A stretch of DNA of 44,827 nt from the NCBI GenBank assembly GCA_043196285.1, contig JBBYJL010000005.1:1-44827 (forward strand). Direction: 5' to 3'. Below are positions 32,928 through 41,891 of the stretch, one piece after another (the stretch's first letter is position 1; each line of letters opens with the position of its first letter). The translations under genes were made by a program, and so were the position numbers. This DNA comes from JAKAFX01 sp043196285 (GTDB lineage Archaea > Thermoplasmatota > Thermoplasmata > Thermoplasmatales > Thermoplasmataceae). The notes under the pieces were generated by a model, which was not told the DNA's origin, did not search any database, and worked only from the letters and a program-made list of their open reading frames with translations.

Positions 32928-34162
32928 GCTGATCCCTCCAGTAGCCTGCTGTTGATCTCGCCACGAACGTTTTCCGACATCCTTTTCTCAAATTCATTTC
33001 CATCATATTTCCCAAGAACGTACATGGCTTTTACAAGCGCAACCTCTGGAAGCATGTTCTGCAGGTATATCACCCCAGATTCCATAAGTCTCCTTCCTGT
33101 TGAGTACACATAGGGATTGACATTGCCTGAAAAGCACTGGGATGTCATCACGAATCTTGTCCCTTCTCTGGTGATCCTGCCTATCGATCCTATAAGTTCT
33201 TCAGATACATGTCCCAGTCCGGTTCCCATTATGATAACAGCCCTCTTCCCTGTGCAGATAGATTCGAAGTCTGATGTGGAGATGCCCGGATAGAAATAGA
33301 TCATCCCTACATTCGTTTCCAGTTTTGTGAAGACCTGGACCTGATCAGATATTTTCCTGTAGTCAGAAACGAAGTTGATCTTCCTGCTTGAGTATATTGC
33401 AATTTCTCTTTCGTCCATGGCCCTGAATGCGTTTCTTTTTGAGGTATGCATTTTTCTCGATCTCACAGCCCTGATTGCAGAAATTTCATCGTCAGATGAA
33501 TTCCTGTGCATCGCAACAGCCACCTCCCCAAGATTGCTCCTGGCAAACGCGATGCTCCCCTCAACATTCAGGTACGAGTCACTGCTTGGCCTATCCGAGC
33601 TGCGCTGGGATCCCGTGAATATTATAGGCCTGGTCTGGGATTCAAACATAAATGAAATGGCGGATGCGGTGTATGACATGGTATCAGTGCCGTGGAAGAC
33701 CACAATTCCATTGCCTTTTTCCATCTTATCCTTGATTGCTGAGGCAATCCTGATCCAATGTGTAGGAGTCATATTTTCACTGAGGACACTCTCAATAATC
33801 CTGAAGTCTATGGTTTCCTTTCCTGATTCCATTCCTGCGTTTTCCAGTACCCAGTCTATGTCCTCCGATGGGCTGACGGCTCCGGTGCTGTAGTCAATCT
33901 TGCTGGTTATGGTACCACCTGTCGAAAGAATACTGACCCCGGATTCCACGGTCCTGCCGCCATTCACCTTCTTTCTTGATGTCCTCGGGGGCTCAGAGCT
34001 GATTATCTCAATGGAATCAGCCAGAAACGCAGCATTATAGCCATTCTCCAGTTTGACAGTTAGCACTCCTTTTTCCTCGCTTATGAATATACAGGAAATA
34101 TCGTTCCCTCGGTATCTGAGTAAAAGTTTTGAACCGTATCTTATTTTAGATAAGTCCGGCAT
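32924..34162 (-). CDS. gatD: Glutamyl-tRNA(Gln) amidotransferase subunit D (asparaginase-like)
   Basis: GatD releases ammonia from glutamine or asparagine for GatE. From ATG 34162 the protein has 412 residues. It has an N-terminal beta-barrel (LRYRGNDISCIFI, LTVKLENGYN), then an asparaginase domain with ILSTGGTITSKIDY (first catalytic Thr), VVFHGTDTMSYTASAISFMF (Thr-Asp pair) and RPIIFTGSQRSSDRPSSDSY. Later come MGTGLGHV and TSQCFSGNVNPYVYSTGRRL. An earlier TTG start at 34219, overlapping the DUF72 stop, would add 19 residues with no family match; GTGATC precedes the ATG, so I prefer it. It is cotranscribed with gatE. Confidence 0.94.
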   Translation of the reverse strand: MPDLSKIRYGSKLLLRYRGNDISCIFISEEKGVLTVKLENGYNAAFLADSIEIISSEPPRTSRKKVNGGRTVESGVSILSTGGTITSKIDYSTGAVSPSEDIDWVLENAGMESGKETIDFRIIESVLSENMTPTHWIRIASAIKDKMEKGNGIVVFHGTDTMSYTASAISFMFESQTRPIIFTGSQRSSDRPSSDSYLNVEGSIAFARSNLGEVAVAMHRNSSDDEISAIRAVRSRKMHTSKRNAFRAMDEREIAIYSSRKINFVSDYRKISDQVQVFTKLETNVGMIYFYPGISTSDFESICTGKRAVIIMGTGLGHVSEELIGSIGRITREGTRFVMTSQCFSGNVNPYVYSTGRRLMESGVIYLQNMLPEVALVKAMYVLGKYDGNEFEKRMSENVRGEINSRLLEGSA

Positions 34163-34215
34163 GATCACGACCCCTGGATCAGTTGAATATTTTTCATTCC
34201 TGAGGGTATTCGCGT

Positions 34216-35031
34216 TCAAAAGAATAATCTTTTCTGAATCTTTTCCTGCTCATCCGGTGTGCCTATTAGTTCTTTCAGCCTCATGGCGTTCAAAGGAGCG
34301 TTTCCATGAGGGTGATTGTTGAAAAAAACAAATATGTCGTCATGCGACAGGGAGAGTTTTGAAAGCGTTAACGATATGTCCTTCAGTTCATTCTCATTGT
34401 ACGAGTAGTCATACTTTGACATTCCAGTTCCTCCTGATTTCCATTCTGTGGCATTCCTCCCGTGAAGCCTTACATAGATACTGCTGCCTGCAGGACTCTC
34501 CGTAGAAATCTCATGATCGGGGCTGTCCAGCAGAACCCTGCCCATATTGAGGTTGACAAGGGACTCTTCCACCTCCGGTATCTCGAGAGTTGGGTTTCTG
34601 GTCTCAACAAAATAATTCAGGGATTCTCTCTCCATTTTCTCAGCAAGAGATATTACTCTAGGCCATTCCCTTCGCCCGATGAATGGTGGAAGCTGGATAA
34701 GACATCCTATTAGAATATTCGCGTTCTTCAGCACGCTCAGGACCTCCTGTTCGAATCTCAGTGCTTCCTTGATGGCGGTTTCATTGTCCTGAACCAGAAG
34801 TTCATGGGTGATCCTTCCTGGCATCTTGATAGAGAAACTGAACCCCTTCCTGATTGAAGCTTCCTTGACCCAGATCTTCACTGCCTGCCTGGAAGGAAAC
34901 GAATAAAATGAACTATTTATCTCCACACAGCTGAAATGTTCTGAGTACTGCATAAATAGCTTTTTATCAGTCCGATAAAATGAACCAACCCACTCAGGAT
35001 AGCTCCAGCCTGAACAGCCAATGTGTATCAT
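34216..35031 (-). CDS. DUF72 family protein
   Basis: DUF72 proteins are TIM-barrel-like proteins of unknown function that are widespread in archaea and bacteria. The 271-residue protein begins MIHIGCSGWSYPEWVGSFY (family IxIGTSGWxYxxWxGxFYP). It contains FSCVEINSSFYSFPSRQAVK, the conserved VE-NSTFY element, FSIKMPGRITHE (family F-vK-pr-ITH), YVRLHGRNATEW (RLHG) and VFFNNHPHGNAPLNAMRL (family YFNNhP-g-Aa-NA-rL). It overlaps the ACAD gene by 4 nt and gatD by about 4 nt if gatD starts at 34219. The biological role is not known. Confidence 0.93.
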   Translation of the reverse strand: MIHIGCSGWSYPEWVGSFYRTDKKLFMQYSEHFSCVEINSSFYSFPSRQAVKIWVKEASIRKGFSFSIKMPGRITHELLVQDNETAIKEALRFEQEVLSVLKNANILIGCLIQLPPFIGRREWPRVISLAEKMERESLNYFVETRNPTLEIPEVEESLVNLNMGRVLLDSPDHEISTESPAGSSIYVRLHGRNATEWKSGGTGMSKYDYSYNENELKDISLTLSKLSLSHDDIFVFFNNHPHGNAPLNAMRLKELIGTPDEQEKIQKRLFF

Positions 35032-36167
35032 TTTTTCCTGAGTATTTCCTTTGCGATTATCACTCTCTGAATTTGATTTGTCCCCTCATATATCTGGGTG
35101 ATCCTTGCGTCCCTCATGTGACGTTCTGCATCGAAGTCTGTGGTGTATCCATATCCTCCGAATATCTGGAGGGCATCGGTGACTATCTGGTTTGCAACAT
35201 CTGAGGCATAGAGTTTTGCCATGGAGGAGAGCTTGACCGAATCTGTCCTCTTTTCCCACGCTTCCGCGGCGCTGTAAGTTAAGAGTTTCGCCGTTTCAAT
35301 CTTCGTGGCCATATCTGCAATCATGAACTGGATGCCTTCGAATTCTGAAATGGTCTTTCCAAACTGTTTTCTCTGTTTTGCGTAATCAACAGCTTCCTCA
35401 AAGGCAGCTTCTGCAATGCCCAGCGCCTGCGATGCAACCCCCACCCTTCCTGCATCAAGGGTTTCCATTATGACCTTGAACCCTTCGTCTAGTTCCCCCA
35501 GGATATTTGATCTGGGTACCTTCATATTATCGAAGACAAGCTCAACCGTGCTAGATCCCCTAATTCCCATTTTGTGTATGTCTCTGCTGATCCTGAGCCC
35601 CGGTGTTCCGGCGTCCACGACAAATGCGGTTATTCCCCTGTGTCCCTTGGATTTGTCGGTAACTGCGTCAAATACAAAGAATTTCGCGATCCTACCGTTT
35701 GATATGAACGTCTTTGTCCCATTGATCACATAACTGTCGCCAACCCTTTCAGCAGATGTTGTAATTGATGCTGCATCACTTCCCGCGCCCGGCTCAGTTA
35801 TCGCAAGTCCGCCTATCTCTCCCTTTGCAACTCTTGGCAGATATCTCTGCTTGATTTCATCGCTCCCAAACATTATAACAGGCTCTGCAAAAAGTGTGAG
35901 CGCACCGTCAAGGACCAGTGAAGTGCTTGGACATGCCTTTGAGATTTCCTCTATGACCCTTATCAGGAAACCAAAGCTAAGTCCTGATCCGCCATACTTT
36001 TCAGGAATGTATGATGAAAATAGACCCATCTCTCGCATTTTTTGGATGAGCGACTCTGGGACCTCCATCTTCTCGTCTATCTCCTTGGCAAGAGGTTTGA
36101 TCTCCTTCTGCGCAAATTCAATAACATACTTCAGGACCTCTGTTTCTGATTCCTTGAGCTCAATCAT
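35028..36167 (-). CDS. Acyl-CoA dehydrogenase
   Basis: This flavoenzyme introduces a 2,3-double bond into acyl-CoAs. The 379-residue length is standard. Motifs: LAITEPGAGSDAASITTSAE (FAD/substrate loop), YVINGTKTFISNG, VASQALGIAEAAFEEAVDYA followed by KQRKQFGKTISEFEGIQF, and the C-terminal QIFGGYGYTTDFDAERHMRD with IYEGTNQIQRVIIAKEIL. The catalytic Glu is E361 in YEGTNQ, as in short/medium-chain enzymes. It is the first gene of an operon with DUF72, gatD and gatE. A TTTATCATA element about 35 nt upstream may be its TATA box. The chain-length specificity cannot be told. Confidence 0.95.
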   Translation of the reverse strand: MIELKESETEVLKYVIEFAQKEIKPLAKEIDEKMEVPESLIQKMREMGLFSSYIPEKYGGSGLSFGFLIRVIEEISKACPSTSLVLDGALTLFAEPVIMFGSDEIKQRYLPRVAKGEIGGLAITEPGAGSDAASITTSAERVGDSYVINGTKTFISNGRIAKFFVFDAVTDKSKGHRGITAFVVDAGTPGLRISRDIHKMGIRGSSTVELVFDNMKVPRSNILGELDEGFKVIMETLDAGRVGVASQALGIAEAAFEEAVDYAKQRKQFGKTISEFEGIQFMIADMATKIETAKLLTYSAAEAWEKRTDSVKLSSMAKLYASDVANQIVTDALQIFGGYGYTTDFDAERHMRDARITQIYEGTNQIQRVIIAKEILRKK

Positions 36168-36260
36168 CTAAACCCGATCCAGATTGTGATTTCTTATGAT
36201 AAATGTTTGTCAGAAAAATATCAGGAATTGAAATTTTACTTTCAGTGTGGCAGATAATTA

Positions 36261-36824
36261 TCAGGCAGCCAGTTCTTCTTTAAGGCTTTCAAGAAGTTCC
36301 CTTGGGATCCTGGCTACTTCCTGATAACCAGGCTTCCTGCACTCTATGAACGCATTTGTTGAGGCTTTGAATTTCAGGAGATCTGAGTTGCTGAACCTGA
36401 ATTTCAGGTATTGCAGAGTCGATTCCAGATTGGTTGTGGATCTTCCAGTCTCTGGTATGGCTTTCATCTCGCTATTGTCGAATATGAGATATATAGAGTG
36501 CTCTATCCCACTTAGTTTCTGCATAGACTCCTTCAATACCTTCTCATCAGTTATCTCTATGAACATCGTAACGCTGAGGGTCCTGTCATCTGGCAGTTGT
36601 TCTGAGTATACATCAATCAGATCCTCTATCTCTGACTCGTCCTCTATGCTTTCGATATAAACCATCTCGTTCACCTGATTGAGCACTGTTTCCCTGTTCT
36701 CAAAGAGGTAACTGAAGGTTGATGAGGATATTCTTCTGCTGTTTTCCACTGAAATAATTTTTTTGGTGATCCGATCTCTTTCTTTTCCATACTGCCTATA
36801 CGGAATGACATCGGATCTACTAAT
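36261..36824 (-). CDS. DUF3501 family protein, start codon non-canonical or lost
   Basis: DUF3501 proteins of unknown function are often encoded beside rubrerythrin and GlpC-like iron-sulfur proteins. The core reads SYLFENRETVLNQVNEMVYI, an acidic EDLIDVYSEQLPDD, LSVTMFIEITD and IEHSIYLIFD, as in the family. The first usual start is GTG 36749, but the conserved N-terminus continues upstream in frame: SRSDVIPYRQYGKERDRITK then KIISVENSRRIS (family: trsDI-plEeY-kiRdefr-rv---Kk-Rrv). An in-frame TAA bounds it before 36840, and there is no ATG, GTG or TTG between. Starting at ATT 36824 gives 187 residues, close to the family length. It follows the rubrerythrin gene directly. Confidence 0.8.
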   Translation of the reverse strand: MSRSDVIPYRQYGKERDRITKKIISVENSRRISSSTFSYLFENRETVLNQVNEMVYIESIEDESEIEDLIDVYSEQLPDDRTLSVTMFIEITDEKVLKESMQKLSGIEHSIYLIFDNSEMKAIPETGRSTTNLESTLQYLKFRFSNSDLLKFKASTNAFIECRKPGYQEVARIPRELLESLKEELAA

Positions 36825-36843
36825 CTTAGGAGTGGACGTAAGA

Positions 36844-37263
36844 TCACGCTTTTATCTTGCTGAGGGTATCCTCGTATTTCTTTGCATGGGCTTTTTCAGC
36901 CTTTGAAAGGATTTCAAACCAGTGCGCTATTTCTTCGAAACCCTCTTCTCTTGCCACTTTTGCAAATCCAGGGTACATCTGACTGTATTCATAGGTCTCG
37001 CCAGCGATTGCTGACTTAAGGTTGAGTTCTGTAGTCCCGATCGGTTCACCCGTGACTGGGTCTCCCACCTGCTGAAGATACTTCATGTGCCCGAATGCAT
37101 GTGCAGTTTCGCCATCTGCGGTGGACCTGAATGTGGTTGCCACTTCCTGGTAGCCCTCTTCATCTGCTTTCTGGGCAAAGTACAGGTATCTCCTGTTTGC
37201 CTGGCTTTCACCAGCAAATCCAGCCTTCAAATTTTCCAATGTCTTGCTCTTTTTTAGTTCCAA
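36844..37263 (-). CDS. Rubrerythrin-type diiron protein without rubredoxin domain
   Basis: Rubrerythrins reduce peroxide in oxygen defence. The 139-residue protein is the four-helix diiron domain only, with ligand motifs E19 in AGESQANRRYLYFA, E52-x-x-H55 in GETAHAFGHM, E89 in IAGETYEYSQ and E123-x-x-H126 in EKAHAKKY. No CxxC pair follows, so the C-terminal rubredoxin domain is absent, as in sulerythrin. The start is TTG 37263, preceded by GGTGA (37268-37272) four nt upstream; a longer open frame reaching 37425 runs into priS and lacks homology. The DUF3501 gene follows. A clear TATA box lies upstream at the priS 3' end. Confidence 0.92.
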   Translation of the reverse strand: MELKKSKTLENLKAGFAGESQANRRYLYFAQKADEEGYQEVATTFRSTADGETAHAFGHMKYLQQVGDPVTGEPIGTTELNLKSAIAGETYEYSQMYPGFAKVAREEGFEEIAHWFEILSKAEKAHAKKYEDTLSKIKA

Positions 37264-37328
37264 ATTTTCACCTTGTTCAATATCGATATACTCTATATTA
37301 AACTTATTACAATGATTATTAAATAATA

Positions 37329-37340
37329 ATTTATATAAAC
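37329..37340 (-). promoter_or_regulatory. TATA box of the rubrerythrin-DUF3501 operon
   Basis: On the minus strand GTTTATATAAAT overlaps the last codons of priS. A start site about 25 nt downstream would give a leader of about 45 nt containing the GGTGA ribosome site. A second AT-rich run (TAATATAGAGTATATC) lies within that leader. Confidence 0.6.
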
Positions 37341-38473
37341 TGTGCTTTTCCTGACGTGACCATATAAAGTGCAAGATATCTTGGAAGGATCGTTTGACCT
37401 GGATCCATCTCAAAATCCTGGCCATTCATCCTTATGCCTGTCCTGGATCTTACCTCAATCCTGTCCTCTCCCTTCTTGAAGACCTCTGGTATCGCATCTG
37501 AAAGAGGGTTGAAATCTTTCAGGGAATCCAGATCTACCTGCTTCACCATCATTGCGGTCTTTCCATGGAGACTGCCTGGAAGGCGTATCAACCGATGAAG
37601 ATCGGATGTTACCGGACTGTCAATCTCAGACAGATTTGAATCAACAAATTGAGTCAACAGATAACCAGCAACCTTTTCGTCATCTTCATCCATTATGGAG
37701 TATTTTTTAGTTCCGGGCATTGAGAGTATTACCAGTTTCTGCACCCTGTCAACAAGTTTTTTGCCAATTTTTTCAATGTATCGCGCAGATTTTGACCCCA
37801 TTATATCTCTAAGAATCTGAATCTCATTTTCCTGATTGAGCCTTGAATAGAAGGCCGAAAGATACCTGTCAAACGACCCTATCCATCCTGAATCCTCAAT
37901 ATCTACATGTCTGATTGTCTTTCTTATGTCCTGGATATTCAGACCCTCACCCCTGACATAGTTTGAGATTTCCCTTCTCATGTCGGCATCCATTGAATAG
38001 ACCTTTTCACTTACTATGTGCACATGATATCCCCTTCCGCCAGAGAAGAATATCTTTATCTCTTCCGGAGTGAAGCCGAAATCGTCCATCAGGAACTTTT
38101 CAACCAGCCTTATTGTGTGGGACTTCACCTGATCAAGGATTTCTCCGTAAGTCAGCCTGTCTGCATTTTTAATGTGATCCGCATCAAGATCGAAAATCAG
38201 TTCTGAGCCCATCCATTCCTTGTCCTGCATGTTTCTTTCCGAAGAATTCCTGTAATAGGCTGCAGAGTAGTAGATGTGCCTGGGCACTTTCTGCTTTACA
38301 AATCTCTTCAGTTCCTCGTGATTAGGTATGTTCAGGTGTCTTGTCATTGAACCTCCAAACGGAATATAGCCTATCTCTCTGGATGATATCATCTCGGGGC
38401 CGTTGGGAATGAACACAGAGTAGTAGTCCCTGAAGAGTTCCCTGGTTCGGTTGTCGCTGAAATTCAATTCCAT
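37331..38473 (-). CDS. priS: DNA primase small (catalytic) subunit PriS
   Basis: PriS synthesises primers for replication together with PriL. The 380-residue protein shows the catalytic metal triad start FDLDADH (D95, D97) and the nucleotide-binding SGGRGYH (S144-H150). Also present are a third acidic site region (DSPVTSDLHRLIRLPGSLHG) and an N-terminal YYS-like RHIYYSAAYY. A zinc-knuckle cysteine set, seen in some archaeal PriS, is not evident. The ATG is at 38473, in a 53-nt intergenic region shared with the divergent protease gene. It is monocistronic; the rubrerythrin promoter overlaps its 3' end. Confidence 0.95.
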   Translation of the reverse strand: MELNFSDNRTRELFRDYYSVFIPNGPEMISSREIGYIPFGGSMTRHLNIPNHEELKRFVKQKVPRHIYYSAAYYRNSSERNMQDKEWMGSELIFDLDADHIKNADRLTYGEILDQVKSHTIRLVEKFLMDDFGFTPEEIKIFFSGGRGYHVHIVSEKVYSMDADMRREISNYVRGEGLNIQDIRKTIRHVDIEDSGWIGSFDRYLSAFYSRLNQENEIQILRDIMGSKSARYIEKIGKKLVDRVQKLVILSMPGTKKYSIMDEDDEKVAGYLLTQFVDSNLSEIDSPVTSDLHRLIRLPGSLHGKTAMMVKQVDLDSLKDFNPLSDAIPEVFKKGEDRIEVRSRTGIRMNGQDFEMDPGQTILPRYLALYMVTSGKAQFI

Positions 38474-38486
38474 TTTTTGCGTTACG

Positions 38487-38499
38487 TATATTTAATATC
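38487..38499. promoter_or_regulatory. AT-rich element in divergent priS / S53 protease promoter
   Basis: TATATTTAATATC is nearly symmetric and is the only TATA-like element in the 53-nt gap. It is centred about 34 nt before the protease ATG and about 20 nt before the priS ATG, so it could serve one or both genes. Confidence 0.4.
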
Positions 38500-38526
38500 T
38501 AATAATTACCTTTTGATAGATATCGG

Positions 38527-41500
38527 ATGAGGAGAATCACTGCACTTGTTGCTGCAATATTCATGATCTGTTTGTCATTCACCTATGTTGCCAGTGCGTC
38601 ACAGCAAAGCTATTCGTCGCAAATGATAATCCCTCAGATACAGGGTTCTGTGAACAGTTCCTCCTCAATAGAACTGTACAGCCCAACCTCATCTGTATCA
38701 GATTTTCTTTCACTGTATAGAGAACTTGTCCCCATGGGAATCACCGTGTTGAACTATGGATATTTCATTCAGCTTCTGGGTAAACATGGGAACATTGTCA
38801 ACAACTCTAATGAAATTCTCTCCCTTGAGGATACGCTTTCGCTCACACCGATTGAGAACAATTTTTTATATTATCCACTCCTGAATTTTTCATCCGTGAA
38901 TTCGAATAATTTCCCATTACTTCCCTCACAGATCGCTACTGCATATTCCTTTGGATGGGATTACCAACATGGTATAAATGGAAGAAACGAGACCATTGCA
39001 ATTGTGGATGCTTATGGCGATCCTCAACTCAGCTATGATGTGAAGGCTTTCGATTATGCAACCAATCTTCCTCCCATCAACCTGCAGGTAATATACCAGA
39101 ACAAGACCCCAATGGCCTATAATTATTCCTGGGCAGTGGAAACATCCCTGGATGTGGAATGGGCTCATGCAATGGCACCCCTTGCAAAGATTTTGCTTGT
39201 GCTGTCCCCTGATGCTTCCAATGGCCTTGATAACGGCATCTCCTACGTCGTGAAGAACAGGCTGGCAAACGTGATTTCCATCAGCTGGGGAAGCTATGAG
39301 AATCCTTCGCAGAATGCTGCAATGCTTTCAGCCATGAACCAGATCTTTTACAATGCAACACTTGATAATATTACAGTGGTTGCAGCTTCTGGTGATCAGG
39401 GAGCATATGACGGTACTTCTGGCCCCGCCGTAAATTTCCCTGCATCCGATCCTTATGTTCTTGCCGTGGGAGGGACCTCTCTTGGACTGTTTAACGGTGT
39501 GTATTCCCAGGCAGCCTGGGGGGGATTCAGTAAAGGTACCACGTTTGGTAGCGGCGGTGGTTTCAGCAGCTACTTCAGGGTCCCATCATGGCAGAGATTG
39601 ATGATTAAGAATTCTACCAGCAGAGGAGTTCCTGATGTTTCCCTTGATGCAGATCCCCAAACCGGTGTAGAGATTATATCGCAAGGGAACTCCATGTTTG
39701 TAGGTGGTACAAGCCTGTCCACACCAGTCTGGGCGGCCATAATTGCTCTCATGGATCAGTTCAACGACCGGAGTCTGGGACTCGTTTCTCCCATGCTGTA
39801 TTTTATAGCATCAACCGGATACTATGGACAGGCCTTCACGCAGATAACCTCAGGTAACAATGGATATTACAAGGCTTCTCCTGGTTGGAATCCTGTTACG
39901 GGACTTGGCACCCCTATAGTGTCCAATCTCCTTAATATTTCAAGAGAAATAACTCAACCCTATGGTGCAGTTGTGGAGGTATCTGGAAATGGATTCAACT
40001 ACTCGACAGTAAGCGCCAACCTGTCAGTTGCAGTAATGAACAACAGCATCCTCTTCGGAACAGACTATTATTTCCTATCATTCTACTCCAATCCCGGCAA
40101 CTTTCTCAAGTTCGGTATTGAGCTGTATGGAGAGAATGCATCCTACGGATTCATTGGAGAATCTGATGGGATTCTCTACCAGAACTTCCAGCGGCTTGCA
40201 TATTCAGGTAATTATATCTCAGTATCTCTGGCCATCCACAGGAACGGATCACATTATTACGGAACCGCAGCTAGCTACCGGATGGATCTGAACGCATATT
40301 TTGCACAGGATGGACAGTTCAATGACTCACTTGGGGCAGAAGTGATCAACCCTCAAGGAAACTTCACAGCCATACCATCTGCGTCATTCTCAGGCGTCGT
40401 GCTTAGTGCAGGAGATCTGAGAACTGTTCCCAAATCATATCTAGAGCAGGGATTTTCTGGATTGGGGTCTGGATTCAACACTGTTTCCATTTCATACAGC
40501 AATGGATTCCTGAACACATCGTACTCGACCAAGCCTCCTGACACATATATCCTTGGAGGCGGACTATCAACAGAAGTTATAATGTTCGATAGTGAATTTT
40601 CTCAGCATCCTTCCTACACGTTCTTTGTTCCGGGATACACTGGGACAGCATTCAACTGGAAAGTCAATTCTACGGAGTCAAGCGTTACCGGAAATGTTAT
40701 TCATTTCGGGGCCCCCGGAAAATATGAAATTACCGCTTCTTCACAGTCCATCACCCTTTACCGGAACATAACTGTACCTGATGTTATATGCATACAATCT
40801 GATTTCATCAACCCTGTTTCAGGATTCAGTGCCAATGTCACTGCTGTCGTGGACTATTTCCAGTATTACAGCTTTTCCCTCACCAAATCCGATAACCTTT
40901 CCATTCCATATTTTGTGGGCCAGAATAATATCATGGTATCGGCACTCGGATATCATCAGCTTATCGCAAATGTGTCAGCCGGATCACAGGCAGTGTTGAA
41001 TTTTTCCCTTAATCCGTATCCTGCAAATCTGTCGCTTGATGTCTTCCCAGCGGCCGCAAACCTAAGCATAGGCGGATCTTTGTATCCGAGGGTGGGAGAT
41101 TCGATCATCCATGCCACCCCGGGAAACAGGTTCTTCAATCTCTCCCTATCCCACTTCAACAATTTCTCAAGGGAGTATTTCTTTGATCCCGGTACGAACT
41201 ATACCATACAGATTACGATGAATCCTCTTAACAGGAGCATAATCACGTTTTCCGGAAACGTGACAGATTTCACGTTCGGATTTCCGCTTTCTGGTGTGAA
41301 TGTGTCCTCACCACTTTCCTATGCGTATACCACTTCTAGCGGTTTTTTCGTAGTTTTTCTGAAGCCTGGACCCTCAACGGTGAACTTCACATACCCTCAA
41401 TATGATACTTACAGAATCAATTCATCATTTTCCTCGAACCTGTCTGAAAACATTACGATGAACTTCATGGGCATCTACAATAATCTCGTGGTGAAGATCA

Positions 41501-41877
41501 GCAGATCGTTTTCCTTGCTGTTTTCAGTATATTATATTTCATGGGGATACAATTTCATTGCCAGGAACATATCATACTTCGAGATATTCTATTCCACCTT
41601 ACCATCGTTCGATTCGCCTCACATTATAAAGGTTCCGGCCGGTTCCACTTCCCAGATAATAACCATGATTCCAAATGTCTCGACGTACTACTTCAAGGTT
41701 GTTGCGTTCCTCTCGAATGGATACATGGTTACTAGCAACAATATAGAGATACAGAACGGTAACTATGTTTCTATATTTGCCAACCTTGCAATTATTGCAG
41801 CAATTGTGATATATTTCTCATACATAGTTATATTAATAAAGAGAAAAAGAAGCCCACCGAAGAACTTTTTCGACTAG
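38527..41877 (+). CDS. Sedolisin (S53) family acid protease, secreted and membrane-anchored
   Basis: Sedolisins are serine-carboxyl proteases active in acid. The 1116-residue protein has a signal peptide (ITALVAAIFMICLSFTYVASA, about 4-24, exported by Sec), then a shortened prodomain to about 130. The catalytic domain spans about 135-480 with WAVETSLDVEWAHAMAP (E205, D209), VVAASGDQGAYDG (oxyanion D290) and SMFVGGTSLSTPVWAA (nucleophile S396). A long Asn/Ser-rich beta region follows (about 490-1080, many N-x-S/T sites), including repeats resembling PEGA or carboxypeptidase-regulatory folds. A C-terminal helix (ANLAIIAAIVIYFSYIVILI) with a KRKR stop-transfer anchors it. It probably digests peptides outside an acidophile's cell. 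Confidence 0.92.
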   Translation: MRRITALVAAIFMICLSFTYVASASQQSYSSQMIIPQIQGSVNSSSSIELYSPTSSVSDFLSLYRELVPMGITVLNYGYFIQLLGKHGNIVNNSNEILSLEDTLSLTPIENNFLYYPLLNFSSVNSNNFPLLPSQIATAYSFGWDYQHGINGRNETIAIVDAYGDPQLSYDVKAFDYATNLPPINLQVIYQNKTPMAYNYSWAVETSLDVEWAHAMAPLAKILLVLSPDASNGLDNGISYVVKNRLANVISISWGSYENPSQNAAMLSAMNQIFYNATLDNITVVAASGDQGAYDGTSGPAVNFPASDPYVLAVGGTSLGLFNGVYSQAAWGGFSKGTTFGSGGGFSSYFRVPSWQRLMIKNSTSRGVPDVSLDADPQTGVEIISQGNSMFVGGTSLSTPVWAAIIALMDQFNDRSLGLVSPMLYFIASTGYYGQAFTQITSGNNGYYKASPGWNPVTGLGTPIVSNLLNISREITQPYGAVVEVSGNGFNYSTVSANLSVAVMNNSILFGTDYYFLSFYSNPGNFLKFGIELYGENASYGFIGESDGILYQNFQRLAYSGNYISVSLAIHRNGSHYYGTAASYRMDLNAYFAQDGQFNDSLGAEVINPQGNFTAIPSASFSGVVLSAGDLRTVPKSYLEQGFSGLGSGFNTVSISYSNGFLNTSYSTKPPDTYILGGGLSTEVIMFDSEFSQHPSYTFFVPGYTGTAFNWKVNSTESSVTGNVIHFGAPGKYEITASSQSITLYRNITVPDVICIQSDFINPVSGFSANVTAVVDYFQYYSFSLTKSDNLSIPYFVGQNNIMVSALGYHQLIANVSAGSQAVLNFSLNPYPANLSLDVFPAAANLSIGGSLYPRVGDSIIHATPGNRFFNLSLSHFNNFSREYFFDPGTNYTIQITMNPLNRSIITFSGNVTDFTFGFPLSGVNVSSPLSYAYTTSSGFFVVFLKPGPSTVNFTYPQYDTYRINSSFSSNLSENITMNFMGIYNNLVVKISRSFSLLFSVYYISWGYNFIARNISYFEIFYSTLPSFDSPHIIKVPAGSTSQIITMIPNVSTYYFKVVAFLSNGYMVTSNNIEIQNGNYVSIFANLAIIAAIVIYFSYIVILIKRKRSPPKNFFD

Positions 41878-41891
41878 GCTACGTTTCGAGA

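Noticed and set aside
37264..37425. Longer N-terminus for the rubrerythrin
   Set aside because: These codons overlap the end of priS and the TATA box; homology begins at TTG 37263, which has a well-placed GGTGA.
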